Below, in pieces: positions 17,810 to 26,074 of a stretch of DNA of 41,576 nt (position 1 is its first letter; the number at the start of each line of letters is the position of its first letter). The stretch is from Bacillota bacterium. Lineage in GTDB: Bacteria > Bacillota > Clostridia > Lachnospirales > Bianqueaceae. The position numbers were made by a program, and so were the translations under genes. Where the stretch lies: assembly GCA_017620135.1 (NCBI GenBank), contig JAFZQZ010000043.1, positions 1 to 41,576 on the forward strand, given 5' to 3'. The notes beneath the pieces are model-generated. The model was not told where the DNA came from. It saw only the letters and a program-made list of their open reading frames with translations, and did no database searches.

Positions 17810-19162
17810 TCAGATGAACAGCGAGACGATGAACAGGATCACGATGACCGTGATACCCATGACAGCTGTCATACCGGTCTGACATTTGTAGGCTTCGTCC
17901 GTCTTCATATCGGAGAACTGAGAAACCACCCAGAAGTAGGAGTCGTTCGCGTGAGAAGCTACCATGGAGCCGGCGCCGATCGCCAGAACGACCATGACCT
18001 TCGCCAGTGCGGAGGTGTAGCCCATGGACTCCATCAGAGGCGCCATCATGGAAGCGGTGGTGATCATCGCGACCGTGGAAGCACCCATCGCGAGCTTCAG
18101 GATCATCGCGATGACGAACGGGATCAGAACGCCGATACCGGTGCTGACCAGACCGCCGACAGAATCAGCGATAGGCATGCATTTCAGGATCGCGCCGAAG
18201 GAAGAACCGGCACAGGTGATCGCCAGGATACCGGCGGAATCGGTAACGCCTTGGGTGACCCATTTGAGGGTGTTCTTCTTCTCTTCTTTGGGGATCAGCG
18301 TCATGGACAGGAATACGCCAAGCAGCAGTGCGACGACCGGGTTACCAATGAACATGATGATCTGGTAGACCGCGCCTTCACCGAACGGTTTGGACGGGAA
18401 GTCTGTCACGGAAGCAAGACCGATCAGGATGATGGGAAGCAGGATCGGAGCAAAGCTCTGCAGCGTTCCGGGAAGCTTGCCGTATTTGGCCTGCAGTTCT
18501 TCCAGTGTATACTCGGAGTTCGCGGGGATATTGATCTTCGACGCGACCTTCTTCGCATACAGGATGGCAACAGCCGTTGCCGGGATGGAAACGATCAGAC
18601 CGACCAGGATCGTCAGACCAAGGTCAGCGCCCAGTGTACCCGCCATGGCGATGGGGCCGGGAGTCGGGGGAACCAGGCAGTGAGTCGCGTACAGACCGCC
18701 GGAAAGAGCGGTGCCCATCACGGCCAGAGAAATGTTGGACTGTTCAGCCAGCGCGCGGCTGATAGGAGAAAGCACGACGAAACCGGAATCACAGAATACC
18801 GGGATACCGGTGACGTAACCCATGGCGCCCATGGCTACGACACTGTTCTTCTGACCGACTACTTTGAGGATCGCGTTGGCCATCGTCAGAGCCGCGCCGG
18901 TTTTCTCCAGGATGGTACCGATGATCGTACCGCAGAGGATAACGATACCGATACTGGTCATAATGCTGCCGAAGCCATTCTTGACCTGATTGACGACCTG
19001 TGTCGGAGTCAGTCCGGATTCCGGATCCACAATGCCCCAGAACAGACCGACCAGAAGAGCGATCACGATCATAACGATGAACGGATGCATCTTCAGTTTG
19101 GAAATTGCCAGGACCATCAGCACGACGGCAAGGATGATCGTAGCAAACAGCAAGAAAGTCAT
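17810..19162 (-). CDS. GntP-family gluconate/glycerate-type permease
   Basis: 450 residues with about twelve to fourteen hydrophobic helices and GntP-family motifs such as VLSPISRALAEQS, THCLVPPTPGPIAMAGTLGADLG, and near the C-terminus MVASHANDSYFWVVSQF. GntP proteins are proton-coupled importers of gluconate and related acids. The glycerate kinase downstream and CdaR regulator upstream point to glycerate or a sugar acid as substrate; this is inference from neighbours. It starts 42 bp after the cdaR-like stop with a good ribosome site and probably shares its promoter. Confidence 0.92.
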   Translation of the reverse strand: MTFLLFATIILAVVLMVLAISKLKMHPFIVMIVIALLVGLFWGIVDPESGLTPTQVVNQVKNGFGSIMTSIGIVILCGTIIGTILEKTGAALTMANAILKVVGQKNSVVAMGAMGYVTGIPVFCDSGFVVLSPISRALAEQSNISLAVMGTALSGGLYATHCLVPPTPGPIAMAGTLGADLGLTILVGLIVSIPATAVAILYAKKVASKINIPANSEYTLEELQAKYGKLPGTLQSFAPILLPIILIGLASVTDFPSKPFGEGAVYQIIMFIGNPVVALLLGVFLSMTLIPKEEKKNTLKWVTQGVTDSAGILAITCAGSSFGAILKCMPIADSVGGLVSTGIGVLIPFVIAMILKLAMGASTVAMITTASMMAPLMESMGYTSALAKVMVVLAIGAGSMVASHANDSYFWVVSQFSDMKTDEAYKCQTGMTAVMGITVIVILFIVSLFI

Positions 19163-19204
19163 AACAACCCCTCCTTTAATTTATTCAAAGCGCCTGGCCG
19201 AAGC

Positions 19205-20320
19205 TCAGCGCTTGGAATTCATGGAAAACCGCTGGATCAGAAGACGCAGGATGTATTCCTGCCAGAAGGCAGGAAACTCTTCGATCTGAAGCGCCCGCAT
19301 CAGTCGCTTGATCCGGTACTGCAAGGTGTTCTTGTGAACGAATAACCGTTCCGACGCCCGGGTAATGCTGCGTTCTTCTTCATAGTAAACTTTCGCGCTT
19401 AGAAGCAGCATCTGCTGCTCTTCCGGCGAAAATGCCTTCGTAAATCTCTGTGCCAGAAAATCCAGAAGATCTGTGCTTTCGCCGGCTGACTGATACAACA
19501 GATACCGGCATCTGGTCGGAAGATCCGCCATATCCTGCCAGGCTTCCTCTCCGCACAGATCGAGCAGCGCCGCCTGCTGATAGCCGGCCCTGATCTCCCA
19601 GAGCGTCGCCGCCTGCCGGCCCAGCGACACCCGGTATCCTTTTTCCGTCAGTTTCTTCAGCGCTTCGACGGATCTGTCCTCGGAAAAGCTCATCAGAAGC
19701 ACCATTCGCTTATTCAGGATCCCCCACAGATCTCTTTTCCGATCAGCCAGACCCTTCGTCTCCAGCTCGTGAAGCAGATCCTTCTCCTGCCGTTCGAGCG
19801 TCAGCGGTTCCGGAGAATCGATCACGACCGGAAGCACCGGAAACACCAGGCGGACCCCAAGCTGGTCCATCAGAGAAGATGCCGTCGACAGATTCTCTTC
19901 CGACGGGGAAAACAGATTCGCGAGGATCATCCCACGGATCGCTTCCTCCGATCCGATCGGCCGGAGCAGTGACTGCAGCTGATAATACTTGGAAACATAT
20001 TCCTCGAGCAGATGCGCCAGTTCCTGGATCTCATCCGGATTTCCGTAAATACCGACTACCCCGACGATCGCTCCGTTCACGCGAAACGGCATATTGCAGC
20101 CTTCTTTCGCCCCGTGATAGTAATCCAGCTGATTCCTGTATATGTTGACCGCGCTGCCCTTCTGGACCGCTTCCTTCGCTCCGTGATGATACGAACCGAC
20201 ACGTGAACGGTCGCTGGATGCGATGATGATCCCATCCGTATTCATGATGTTGATCGTCCGGCCGCCTACGAGAGAGGATGTCAGTTCGACCAGCTCGCCG
20301 GCCACTTCTTCCAGCAGCAT
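19205..20320 (-). CDS. cdaR: CdaR-type transcriptional regulator (sugar-diacid recognition)
   Basis: 371 residues: an N-terminal sugar-diacid recognition domain (VGGRTINIMNTDGIIIASSD and FRVNGAIVGVVGIYGNP) and a C-terminal PucR/CdaR-type helix-turn-helix (SITRASERLFVHKNTLQYRI at about residues 328-347). In Enterobacteria CdaR activates genes for glucarate, galactarate and glycerate use. Here it sits directly upstream of gntP and the glycerate kinase, consistent with the same role. It follows the MBL-fold gene by 9 bp, so both are one transcript. AAGGAG is well placed before the ATG. Confidence 0.9.
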   Translation of the reverse strand: MLLEEVAGELVELTSSLVGGRTINIMNTDGIIIASSDRSRVGSYHHGAKEAVQKGSAVNIYRNQLDYYHGAKEGCNMPFRVNGAIVGVVGIYGNPDEIQELAHLLEEYVSKYYQLQSLLRPIGSEEAIRGMILANLFSPSEENLSTASSLMDQLGVRLVFPVLPVVIDSPEPLTLERQEKDLLHELETKGLADRKRDLWGILNKRMVLLMSFSEDRSVEALKKLTEKGYRVSLGRQAATLWEIRAGYQQAALLDLCGEEAWQDMADLPTRCRYLLYQSAGESTDLLDFLAQRFTKAFSPEEQQMLLLSAKVYYEEERSITRASERLFVHKNTLQYRIKRLMRALQIEEFPAFWQEYILRLLIQRFSMNSKR

Positions 20321-20329
20321 AGTATCTCC

Positions 20330-21160
20330 TTAGTCGAAAAAGACTGTATCGCCGGCCGCGAGGTGGCAGCCGTTCATCTTCGGATCTTCATGGATCAGCT
20401 GCTCCGCACAGGAGCCGGAGCAATGGCTGAACCCGATCGTCCCTACGCCCAGAGACTTCAGGATATCCATCGTCTGTCTGATCCTGTCCTCACTCGCTTC
20501 CATCAGATGCGTGCCGCCGAAGACAGCGGCGATCGGTTTGCCGAGCGTTTTCTGTACATGCGAAATGATATTCAGGATCCCGGGATGCGAGCATCCCACC
20601 AGCACGACGATCCCTTTGGATGTCTCAAGTGACATACAGATCTCATCCGGGAACTGATCCCGCACGATCACCTGCGGACTTTTACGGACAAAGCGTGCGG
20701 GGATCGTTTCAAAAGCATATGGTCTCGGGAAATCCGTGATCAGCCGGACACCCGGGCATATCTCGAGGCTTCCGATGACCGGCCGATGTTCGATTTCGTT
20801 TTCCTGAAGGAATGCTTCATCGAAACCGGCTGAAAGATCTGTAAAACGGATGCCGTCCATCCCGTACTTTTTCTCAAAGAAATTATGGCCCGTATAAAGG
20901 ACATTGCTGCCAAGGCCCAGTTCGATCAGATCCCGATAACCGGCTGCGTGATCATAATGACTGTGTGAAAGGATGACGCCGTCCAGACCGCCGAGTTCAA
21001 TGCCTAGTTTATGCGCATTGTAGATCGTCATGTCCGAAGCGCCACAGTCAAATAGAAATCGTTTGTCTTCGTATTCTACGTAAAAGGAAAGACCGTGTTC
21101 CGAGACCAGGGCCTTGTTCTCACTTGCCTGATCATCCATGAGCGCTGTGATGCGAACCAT
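20330..21160 (-). CDS. MBL-fold metallohydrolase
   Basis: 276 residues with the metallo-beta-lactamase motif SHSHYDHAAGY (HxHxDH at about residues 86-91), LFDCGAS near residue 37, and later metal-ligand regions VLVGCSHPGILNI and VFGGTHLM. It resembles the subgroup annotated as 7,8-dihydropterin-6-methyl-4-aminobenzene-phosphate synthase-like hydrolases; the actual substrate is unknown. It is the first gene of the leftward cdaR-gntP transcript, so a role with a sugar-acid derivative is possible but unproven. Confidence 0.82.
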   Translation of the reverse strand: MVRITALMDDQASENKALVSEHGLSFYVEYEDKRFLFDCGASDMTIYNAHKLGIELGGLDGVILSHSHYDHAAGYRDLIELGLGSNVLYTGHNFFEKKYGMDGIRFTDLSAGFDEAFLQENEIEHRPVIGSLEICPGVRLITDFPRPYAFETIPARFVRKSPQVIVRDQFPDEICMSLETSKGIVVLVGCSHPGILNIISHVQKTLGKPIAAVFGGTHLMEASEDRIRQTMDILKSLGVGTIGFSHCSGSCAEQLIHEDPKMNGCHLAAGDTVFFD

Positions 21161-21357
21161 ACTTCCTCCCCCTGACAGATCGATGTCTTCATCAATATAC
21201 CGAAAAAATATTATGTTTTTACCTGATTGTTTGTATTATAATACAGTGATTTCCGAAAAGTAAACCTCATGTCTTTGTTCTATATCACAATGTTCTGTGA
21301 CAGTTTTGATCAAATATTGTTCTATGGGTAAAAAGACCGGCTTTCCCTTTTCCCTTC

Positions 21358-21386
21358 TTGGAAAATCCACTGTTTCGCAGTATAAT
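21358..21386 (+). promoter_or_regulatory. Promoter of the rightward 21446-23796 operon
   Basis: TTGGAA (21358-21363), 17-bp spacer, TATAAT (21381-21386), about 60 bp before the TTG start. A leftward TATAAT-like box near 21235-21241 probably serves the MBL gene. Confidence 0.7.
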
Positions 21387-21445
21387 GGAACAGGCGTCTG
21401 AAACAGCTGTGACAAAAAGTGCTGCACTACGCAAGGAGGACCGTT

Positions 21446-22225
21446 TTGACATACGCATTTAAAAGAAGCCGCATTGCGGCCGCGATCGTTCTGCTTCTTA
21501 CCGGAGCGATCATCGTCATGATCTGGTATCGGGGACATGGCCGGGAACTGTATATCCCTATCGTCGGTTCTGTTCTCATGGGTGGGATCGGCTATCTCGC
21601 CTCGAGACTGGCCGCCAATATTCTTTCCACGATGGAAAACACCCGTTATCTGGGCTATCTTCATATGGAGCTTGACCCGAAGAAATTCCTCTCCCACTAT
21701 GAAGGTGTTCCCGAGAAAGTTAAGGGAAACCGCGTCACGGCATACAGCTATCTGGCGGACGGATACTGGGCGGACGGACAGTTTGCCAAAGCCATCGAGA
21801 CGCTCCGCAAGGATCATCCGGAAGATATCAGCCTCATGGGACTGCAGTCCTCCAAGCTTGCCGCGTACTATCTGGCGGCCGGGGACAAAGCCGGAGCCAA
21901 ACACCAGCTTGAACGGCTTCAGACGGTCGTCGACAAGACCCGCACCTCCAACAAAGCGCTGTCCGACAACATGCAGGAATCTCTTTCCATCTACCGTCAG
22001 TACCTGACCGTACTGAACCAGCAGGCCGCAAACCGTGACCTTCTCCGTCAGGCCTTTCAAAAAGCACAGTACAATATCCGCCGGCTGGAGATCTCTCAGA
22101 TCCTGGCAATGGACGCTCTCCGCTCCCATGATACCGCGGAGGCCTCCAAAGAGCTTCAGTACCTGGCAGAGCACGGCGGCAAAACTTTCTTCACCGACTG
22201 GGCGAAGACCAGACAGGAAGGATGA
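21446..22225 (+). CDS. Unknown protein: two N-terminal membrane helices plus helical-repeat domain
   Basis: About 259 residues; not recognised as a named family. Two hydrophobic segments lie at roughly residues 8-28 and 36-56. Residues about 70-250 are charged, alanine-rich and helical, with TPR-like blocks (SYLADGYWADGQFAKAIETL, KLAAYYLAAGDKAGAKHQLE). It may be a membrane-tethered scaffold facing the cytoplasm. The start is judged to be TTG at 21446 because AAGGAGG at 21433-21439 is six bases upstream; the GTG at 21419 lies before that site. The stop overlaps the next gene's ribosome region, so it forms an operon with the PHP phosphatase and thioesterase genes. Confidence 0.75.
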   Translation: MTYAFKRSRIAAAIVLLLTGAIIVMIWYRGHGRELYIPIVGSVLMGGIGYLASRLAANILSTMENTRYLGYLHMELDPKKFLSHYEGVPEKVKGNRVTAYSYLADGYWADGQFAKAIETLRKDHPEDISLMGLQSSKLAAYYLAAGDKAGAKHQLERLQTVVDKTRTSNKALSDNMQESLSIYRQYLTVLNQQAANRDLLRQAFQKAQYNIRRLEISQILAMDALRSHDTAEASKELQYLAEHGGKTFFTDWAKTRQEG

Positions 22226-22230
22226 CCTCT

Positions 22231-23046
22231 ATGACACGCAACTATCACACCCACACTTTCCGCTGCCACCATGCCAGCGGTACAGAACGGGAATACATCG
22301 AGGAAGCCCTGAAGAACGGCCTTGTCCTTCTCGGGTTTTCCGATCATTCTCCTTATGTTTTCCCCGGAAAATATTACTCTAAATTCCGCATGTCGCATGA
22401 TGATATCAGTGATTACTATCGGACTCTTGGCCTTCTGCGGGAGGAGTACCAAGACAGGATCGATATCCGGATCGGGTTTGAGATGGAATACTATCCCAAA
22501 CAGTTCCGCGAGACCCTGGAACTGATGGCTGAAAAAGAGCAGACATTGCCCTCCGGCGAAAAAGCCGGTCTTCAGTATCTGATCCTCGGCCAGCATTTTG
22601 TCGGCAATGAATATGATTCTCATGAATACAGTGGTATGCCTTCCTTGAGTGACAGGTATCTGGGACGCTATGTGGAAAATGTCACGGAAGGGATCCAGAC
22701 CGGATGTTTCAGCTGCATTGCTCACCCGGACCTCGTGAACTTCATCGGATCGAAAAAACTCTATGACAAACATATGCGGGAGCTTGCCGAATGCGCTAAA
22801 GCCCACTCGATCCCTCTGGAGATCAATCTTCTTGGTCTTCACACCAACCGCAATTATCCGAATTCCCGTTTCTGGGATATCGTAAAGGAGGTCGGAAACG
22901 AGGTCATCCTTGGCTGTGACGCGCATACCGCCGCCGATGTCGCCGCGCCGTCTCTGCTTCAGGAAGGTGAAGCTTTCGCCGCGCGCTGGGGATTTGACCT
23001 GATGGACGAACTTCGTCTGGCTGATCCGCTGGCTTATCTGAAATAA
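22231..23046 (+). CDS. PHP-domain histidinol-phosphatase-like protein
   Basis: 271 residues of the PHP phosphoesterase family. The metal-binding motif YHTHTFRCHH opens the protein, followed by LGFSDHSPYV, IGFEMEYYP, the FSCIAHPDLV block and a final LGCDAHTAADV, matching HisK-type histidinol phosphatases. These enzymes remove phosphate from histidinol phosphate in histidine synthesis. No other his gene is nearby, so a different phosphoester is possible. AGGAAGG at 22215-22221 fits the ATG at 22231 better than the ATG at 22222. Confidence 0.85.
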   Translation: MTRNYHTHTFRCHHASGTEREYIEEALKNGLVLLGFSDHSPYVFPGKYYSKFRMSHDDISDYYRTLGLLREEYQDRIDIRIGFEMEYYPKQFRETLELMAEKEQTLPSGEKAGLQYLILGQHFVGNEYDSHEYSGMPSLSDRYLGRYVENVTEGIQTGCFSCIAHPDLVNFIGSKKLYDKHMRELAECAKAHSIPLEINLLGLHTNRNYPNSRFWDIVKEVGNEVILGCDAHTAADVAAPSLLQEGEAFAARWGFDLMDELRLADPLAYLK

Positions 23047-23058
23047 AAGGAAAACCAC

Positions 23059-23796
23059 ATGCAGACTTCCCTACAAAAAGATCTATATATCAACATGTCC
23101 CACTGCGATCAGACTTCCCACCTGGGAACAGCGAACGCGTTTGGCCTGTTTCTTGATCTTGCCACCGAACACGCGGAATCGATCGGGATCGGCACAGCTC
23201 TTATGAAAAGCGACCATGTGTTCTGGGTCACTGCGCGCACCCGCGCACATTTCTATCGCCGGCCTGCCATGACAGAAGTGGTACAGGCAGAGACGTTCAT
23301 GGGGCCCGGACGCGGGCCGAAAGCCGCCAGATATTACCGTCTGATAAAGCCCGGCGAAGTCCTGGTGGAAGGAAAAACGGATTTCGTCGCGATGAATCTC
23401 CAGACCGGTCAGCTGGTCAGGATCTCCGACTTTTTCCCCGATCAGGACGCCATCACCGAGGCTCTTGCCGGCCGCGACCTGCCTCTTCCCGAAGCCGCGC
23501 CGCGGATCTCGACGGACTTCTCCGACGCGGCTGTGCTTGGTTCCTACCGTGTTGTCTCTACAGACATTGATCTGGGCGGACACATGAATAATGTCGCCTA
23601 TCTCCGGGCACTGATGAGTTTGTTTTCCACCGAGAAGCAAAAAGAAATGGCGATATCCGATGTGGACATCGCCTATCGCAAACCTTGCTTTGAGGGAGAA
23701 CTTCTTGAGGTCCGTTCCCGCACTCTTGACGGCTGTCTCGAGATCGCCATGCTGAAAGAAGACGCCTCGCCTGCTGTACTCGTTCGGATTCTGTAA
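23059..23796 (+). CDS. Acyl-ACP thioesterase (FatA-like)
   Basis: 245 residues with two hot-dog halves. The first begins MSHCDQTSHLGTANAFGLFL and contains FWVTARTRAHFYRRP; the second holds STDIDLGGHMNNVAYLRAL, the catalytic Asn-containing motif of bacterial acyl-ACP thioesterases, ending with DIAYRKPCFEGE. It would release fatty acids from acyl carrier protein in the cytoplasm. It follows the PHP gene by 12 bp with AAAAGGA before its ATG. Chain length preference cannot be read. Confidence 0.85.
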   Translation: MQTSLQKDLYINMSHCDQTSHLGTANAFGLFLDLATEHAESIGIGTALMKSDHVFWVTARTRAHFYRRPAMTEVVQAETFMGPGRGPKAARYYRLIKPGEVLVEGKTDFVAMNLQTGQLVRISDFFPDQDAITEALAGRDLPLPEAAPRISTDFSDAAVLGSYRVVSTDIDLGGHMNNVAYLRALMSLFSTEKQKEMAISDVDIAYRKPCFEGELLEVRSRTLDGCLEIAMLKEDASPAVLVRIL

Positions 23797-23804
23797 AAAA
23801 GTGT

Positions 23805-23833
23805 TTGACAGAACCGGTCTGTTCGAGTATAAT
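23805..23833 (+). promoter_or_regulatory. Promoter of the tRNA-Pro/Arg/His/Gln cluster
   Basis: Consensus TTGACA (23805-23810), 17-bp spacer, TATAAT (23828-23833), 24 bp before tRNA-Pro. Confidence 0.9.
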
Positions 23834-23856
23834 AGACAAGATTCTGAAAAGCCCTC

Positions 23857-23931
23857 CGGGGTGTAGCTCAGCTTGGCTAGAGCACCTGCTTTGGGAGCAG
23901 GGGGCCGCAGGTTCGAATCCTGTCACCCCGA
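23857..23931 (+). tRNA. tRNA-Pro (anticodon TGG)
   Basis: Acceptor CGGGGTG/CACCCCG, anticodon stem CCTGC/GCAGG with loop TTTGGGA, and T arm GCAGG-TTCGAAT-CCTGT are all present. CCA is not encoded. Confidence 0.96.
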
Positions 23932-23943
23932 TTTAGCCAGCAA

Positions 23944-24017
23944 GTGCCTGTAGCTCAGCAGGATAGAGCAGCGGCCTTCTAAGCCGCGTGTCCGGGGTTC
24001 GAGTCCCTGCAGGCACG
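23944..24017 (+). tRNA. tRNA-Arg (anticodon TCT)
   Basis: Acceptor GTGCCTG/CAGGCAC, anticodon stem GCGGC/GCCGC with loop CTTCTAA, and T loop TTCGAGT. CCA is not encoded. Confidence 0.96.
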
Positions 24018-24022
24018 TTTAT

Positions 24023-24097
24023 GGTGGGTATGGTCCAGTTGGTTAGGGCGCCAGATTGTGGCTCTGGATATCCTGGGTTCGAGTCCCAGTACCCACC
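24023..24097 (+). tRNA. tRNA-His (anticodon GTG)
   Basis: Acceptor GTGGGTA/TACCCAC with the genome-encoded extra 5' G (24023) opposite discriminator C (24097), the His identity element. Anticodon loop TTGTGGC. Confidence 0.95.
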
Positions 24098-24108
24098 CTC
24101 GACCGTTT

Positions 24109-24180
24109 TGGGTAGTCGCCAAGCGGTAAGGCACAAGGTTTTGATCCTTGCATCCGACGGTTCGAGTCCTTCCTACCCAG
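24109..24180 (+). tRNA. tRNA-Gln (anticodon TTG)
   Basis: Acceptor TGGGTAG/CTACCCA, anticodon stem CAAGG/CCTTG with loop TTTTGAT. The U1-A72 pair is usual for tRNA-Gln. Confidence 0.96.
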
Positions 24181-24222
24181 TGAGGCGATTTCCTGAAACA
24201 GGGAAATTTCCCGTTATATACC

Positions 24223-24251
24223 TTGACATTCTTCCGCCCCGGTGGTAGAAT
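24223..24251 (+). promoter_or_regulatory. Promoter of tRNA-Lys
   Basis: TTGACA (24223-24228), 17-bp spacer, TAGAAT (24246-24251), 12 bp before the tRNA. The Lys gene is therefore transcribed separately from the other four. Confidence 0.85.
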
Positions 24252-24263
24252 TGACAAGCTGTT

Positions 24264-24336
24264 GGGGCATTAGCTCAATTGGTAGAGCACCAGACTCTTA
24301 ATCTGGGTGTTCGGGGTTCGAGACCCCGATGCCTCA
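24264..24336 (+). tRNA. tRNA-Lys (anticodon CTT); likely integration site of the element
   Basis: Acceptor GGGGCAT/ATGCCTC with one G-U pair, anticodon stem CCAGA/TCTGG and loop CTCTTAA. The AT-rich element with its leftward integrase begins right after it, as is usual for tyrosine integrases that use tRNA 3' ends. A second copy of the tRNA 3' end, which would mark the far border, is not in this window. Confidence 0.96.
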
Positions 24337-24340
24337 TTCT

Positions 24341-24370
24341 CTGAAACCCGCTGTTTATGCGGGTTTCAGC
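24341..24370 (+). terminator. Terminator of tRNA-Lys
   Basis: CTGAAACCCGC and GCGGGTTTCAG arms around TGTTTAT form an 11-bp hairpin directly after the tRNA. Little of a T run follows (CCGTTTTAGG). Confidence 0.65.
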
Positions 24371-24424
24371 CGTTTTAGGCGAGAAAATTTGAGAAAAGAT
24401 TTTTCTCAAAAAAAATACAACTTT

Positions 24425-24540
24425 GGCTTATTTAAGCCATTTATCGCACTTTTTGTTTTCTCAAAATCAAAAAATCAGGTTTTCACAGACCATTATATTG
24501 GACTCAATTTCCCGGGGTTGGCTTAAATAAGCCTTTCCCG
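24425..24540. repeat. Paired palindromes between tRNA-Lys and the integrase gene
   Basis: GGCTTATTTAAGCC (24425-24438) recurs in inverted form as GGCTTAAATAAGCC (24520-24533). The second copy is nested inside CCCGGG repeats (24511-24516 and 24536-24541). This non-coding stretch between the attachment side and int could hold recombinase arm sites or a terminator; function inferred. Confidence 0.6.
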
Positions 24541-24593
24541 GGATCTTTCTTGTGTGCGAGTCTGTATAAACATACCCTGTTTTTGACAAAACA

Positions 24594-25889
24594 TCAGGTA
24601 ATTGAGTACTGTTCTAAGGCATTTTCGAGATCAGCTTTCATCTCTTTTTCCGTACTCCTGTCATAGTAATAACTGTTATAGGTTGTCTGCAGATCCGCAT
24701 GTCCGGCAATCACTCTTACTGTTTCATGATTCATATTATCAAGGAGCGTAGAGATGAAAGTCTTTCTCACTTTATGAGAACTGCGGTATGGAATTCCAAG
24801 CCTTTCACAATAGCGTTTGTAAGCTTTATTGATATTGTGATAGATCAAAGGCTGCCCGTCAATCGAGAAAATATAACCGTTACTGTCATAGCCATTCTCT
24901 TCCTGAAAATGCTTTGCAGTTTCAATCACATGCAAGGCTTCTTTTGTCAGATAAATCTGCCTATCTCCAGCTACCGATTTGGTATGCTCTACGACTTCAT
25001 GCTTATACCCTCTTGTCTGCCGCTGTACATGAATGCTGTCCCCTTCAATGTCCTTATACTGCAAGGCACATAATTCACCTACTCGTACACCAGTCAAAAA
25101 CTGAAAGATTACAGCGAGAGGAAGCAAGAGACACACCTTCTTTCCCGGCACTTTAAAATCTTCCCAGGCCATTGTAATAATAGCCTTTGCTTCTTCCGCC
25201 GTATAAACCTGTGTTACAGAAGGTTTCTTCCGTTCCGGTGTAAAAACTCTTCTCCCTTCAAAATGTACTTGAAGGAAGGGATTCACGGGAATGATTTCAA
25301 GATCGACTGCATAAGTGAGTATGCCGCGTACGATGACAGAAACATTGGTAAAACTCTTTCTGGTCATCTTGTAGTCCATAATCATTTTATGGGCCCATTC
25401 GTCCAGGTACAGTTTGGTTATGGTTTTTATCGGAATTGTGGCAATTTCTTTGTCTTCATAAAATCGTTTCCAGTCTGAGGTTATTCGAATAATATAGGTG
25501 TCCGCAGCCCCATGCATTCGCTTATACTCTACCCACTGCGGAAACAGAGATGTTAATGTTGCCCCGCGTTCTTTTTTCGGGCCAATAGCACCTTTGGTAC
25601 CTATATAGAACTGATATAAACATTCATATAGTTCTGCTTCTGTCCCTTTTGACAGCTTCCTTCTATCATCTCCTTCTTTGATATAGGTTTCGTAACGGGT
25701 GGAATGCCCATTGGGAACTGAAATCGCATACGGATGGACTACATCAACGTATCCTTTTTTCTGTGTCAGTGATAATTGTTTCATTGCTTCTACAGCTTCA
25801 GGGCTTGCACCATCCATTTTACTCCTTGTAATCAAGGAATCCAATTGTGCGATGGAGGCGACTTTATCGGGAAACAAGATTTTTGTCAT
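24594..25889 (-). CDS. Tyrosine-type site-specific integrase
   Basis: 431 residues of the phage-integrase family. The N-terminal region (to about 190) should bind arm and core DNA. The catalytic domain shows Arg in FLTGVRVGELCAL, His-x-x-Arg in SHKVRKTFIS, then VIAGHADLQTTYNSYYYDR with the nucleophilic Tyr. It inserts and excises the element at the adjacent tRNA-Lys gene. It is the last gene of the leftward control operon, and its ATG overlaps the stop of the small Cys-rich gene by 4 bp (ATGA), so its synthesis depends on upstream translation. It appears intact. Confidence 0.95.
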   Translation of the reverse strand: MTKILFPDKVASIAQLDSLITRSKMDGASPEAVEAMKQLSLTQKKGYVDVVHPYAISVPNGHSTRYETYIKEGDDRRKLSKGTEAELYECLYQFYIGTKGAIGPKKERGATLTSLFPQWVEYKRMHGAADTYIIRITSDWKRFYEDKEIATIPIKTITKLYLDEWAHKMIMDYKMTRKSFTNVSVIVRGILTYAVDLEIIPVNPFLQVHFEGRRVFTPERKKPSVTQVYTAEEAKAIITMAWEDFKVPGKKVCLLLPLAVIFQFLTGVRVGELCALQYKDIEGDSIHVQRQTRGYKHEVVEHTKSVAGDRQIYLTKEALHVIETAKHFQEENGYDSNGYIFSIDGQPLIYHNINKAYKRYCERLGIPYRSSHKVRKTFISTLLDNMNHETVRVIAGHADLQTTYNSYYYDRSTEKEMKADLENALEQYSIT

Positions 25890-26074
25890 TGTCTCGCCTC
25901 CTTCTTAATCACAAGATAGTCAAATCCATACCTGACTTGACAAATATCACATCTGGATTTCTGATTGTTACGCCGATTGATACGTTTAAGAATACGGTTG
26001 TCGCAGCGAAAGTCACTTGCACAACGATAGCACAATGTCAATTCCAGCCTAAATGCTTTACGAGGTTTACTCAT
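25886..26074 (-). CDS. Small Cys-rich basic protein of the integration operon
   Basis: 62 residues, very basic, with two CxxC-like pairs (LCYRCASDF and RCDICQVRY) that probably bind one zinc ion. No family recognised. Its stop and start overlap int and the sigma-like gene by four bases each. In Tn916-type elements the gene just before int is the excisionase; that role is possible here from position and basic charge but nothing in the sequence proves it. Confidence 0.75.
   Translation of the reverse strand: MSKPRKAFRLELTLCYRCASDFRCDNRILKRINRRNNQKSRCDICQVRYGFDYLVIKKEARQ

Noticed and set aside
17951..19345. Long frame opposite gntP and the cdaR end
   Set aside because: Asp/Arg/Gln/His-rich shadow with no motif; the minus strand carries the full permease.
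21236..22174. 312-codon leftward frame opposite the two-TM protein
   Set aside because: The plus frame has a proper promoter, ribosome site and operon spacing; the minus frame has none and overlaps the promoters.
23558..24257. Short open frames across the tRNA cluster
   Set aside because: They translate tRNA sequence; words such as GFEPA and TRTPD are typical false proteins from tRNA T arms.
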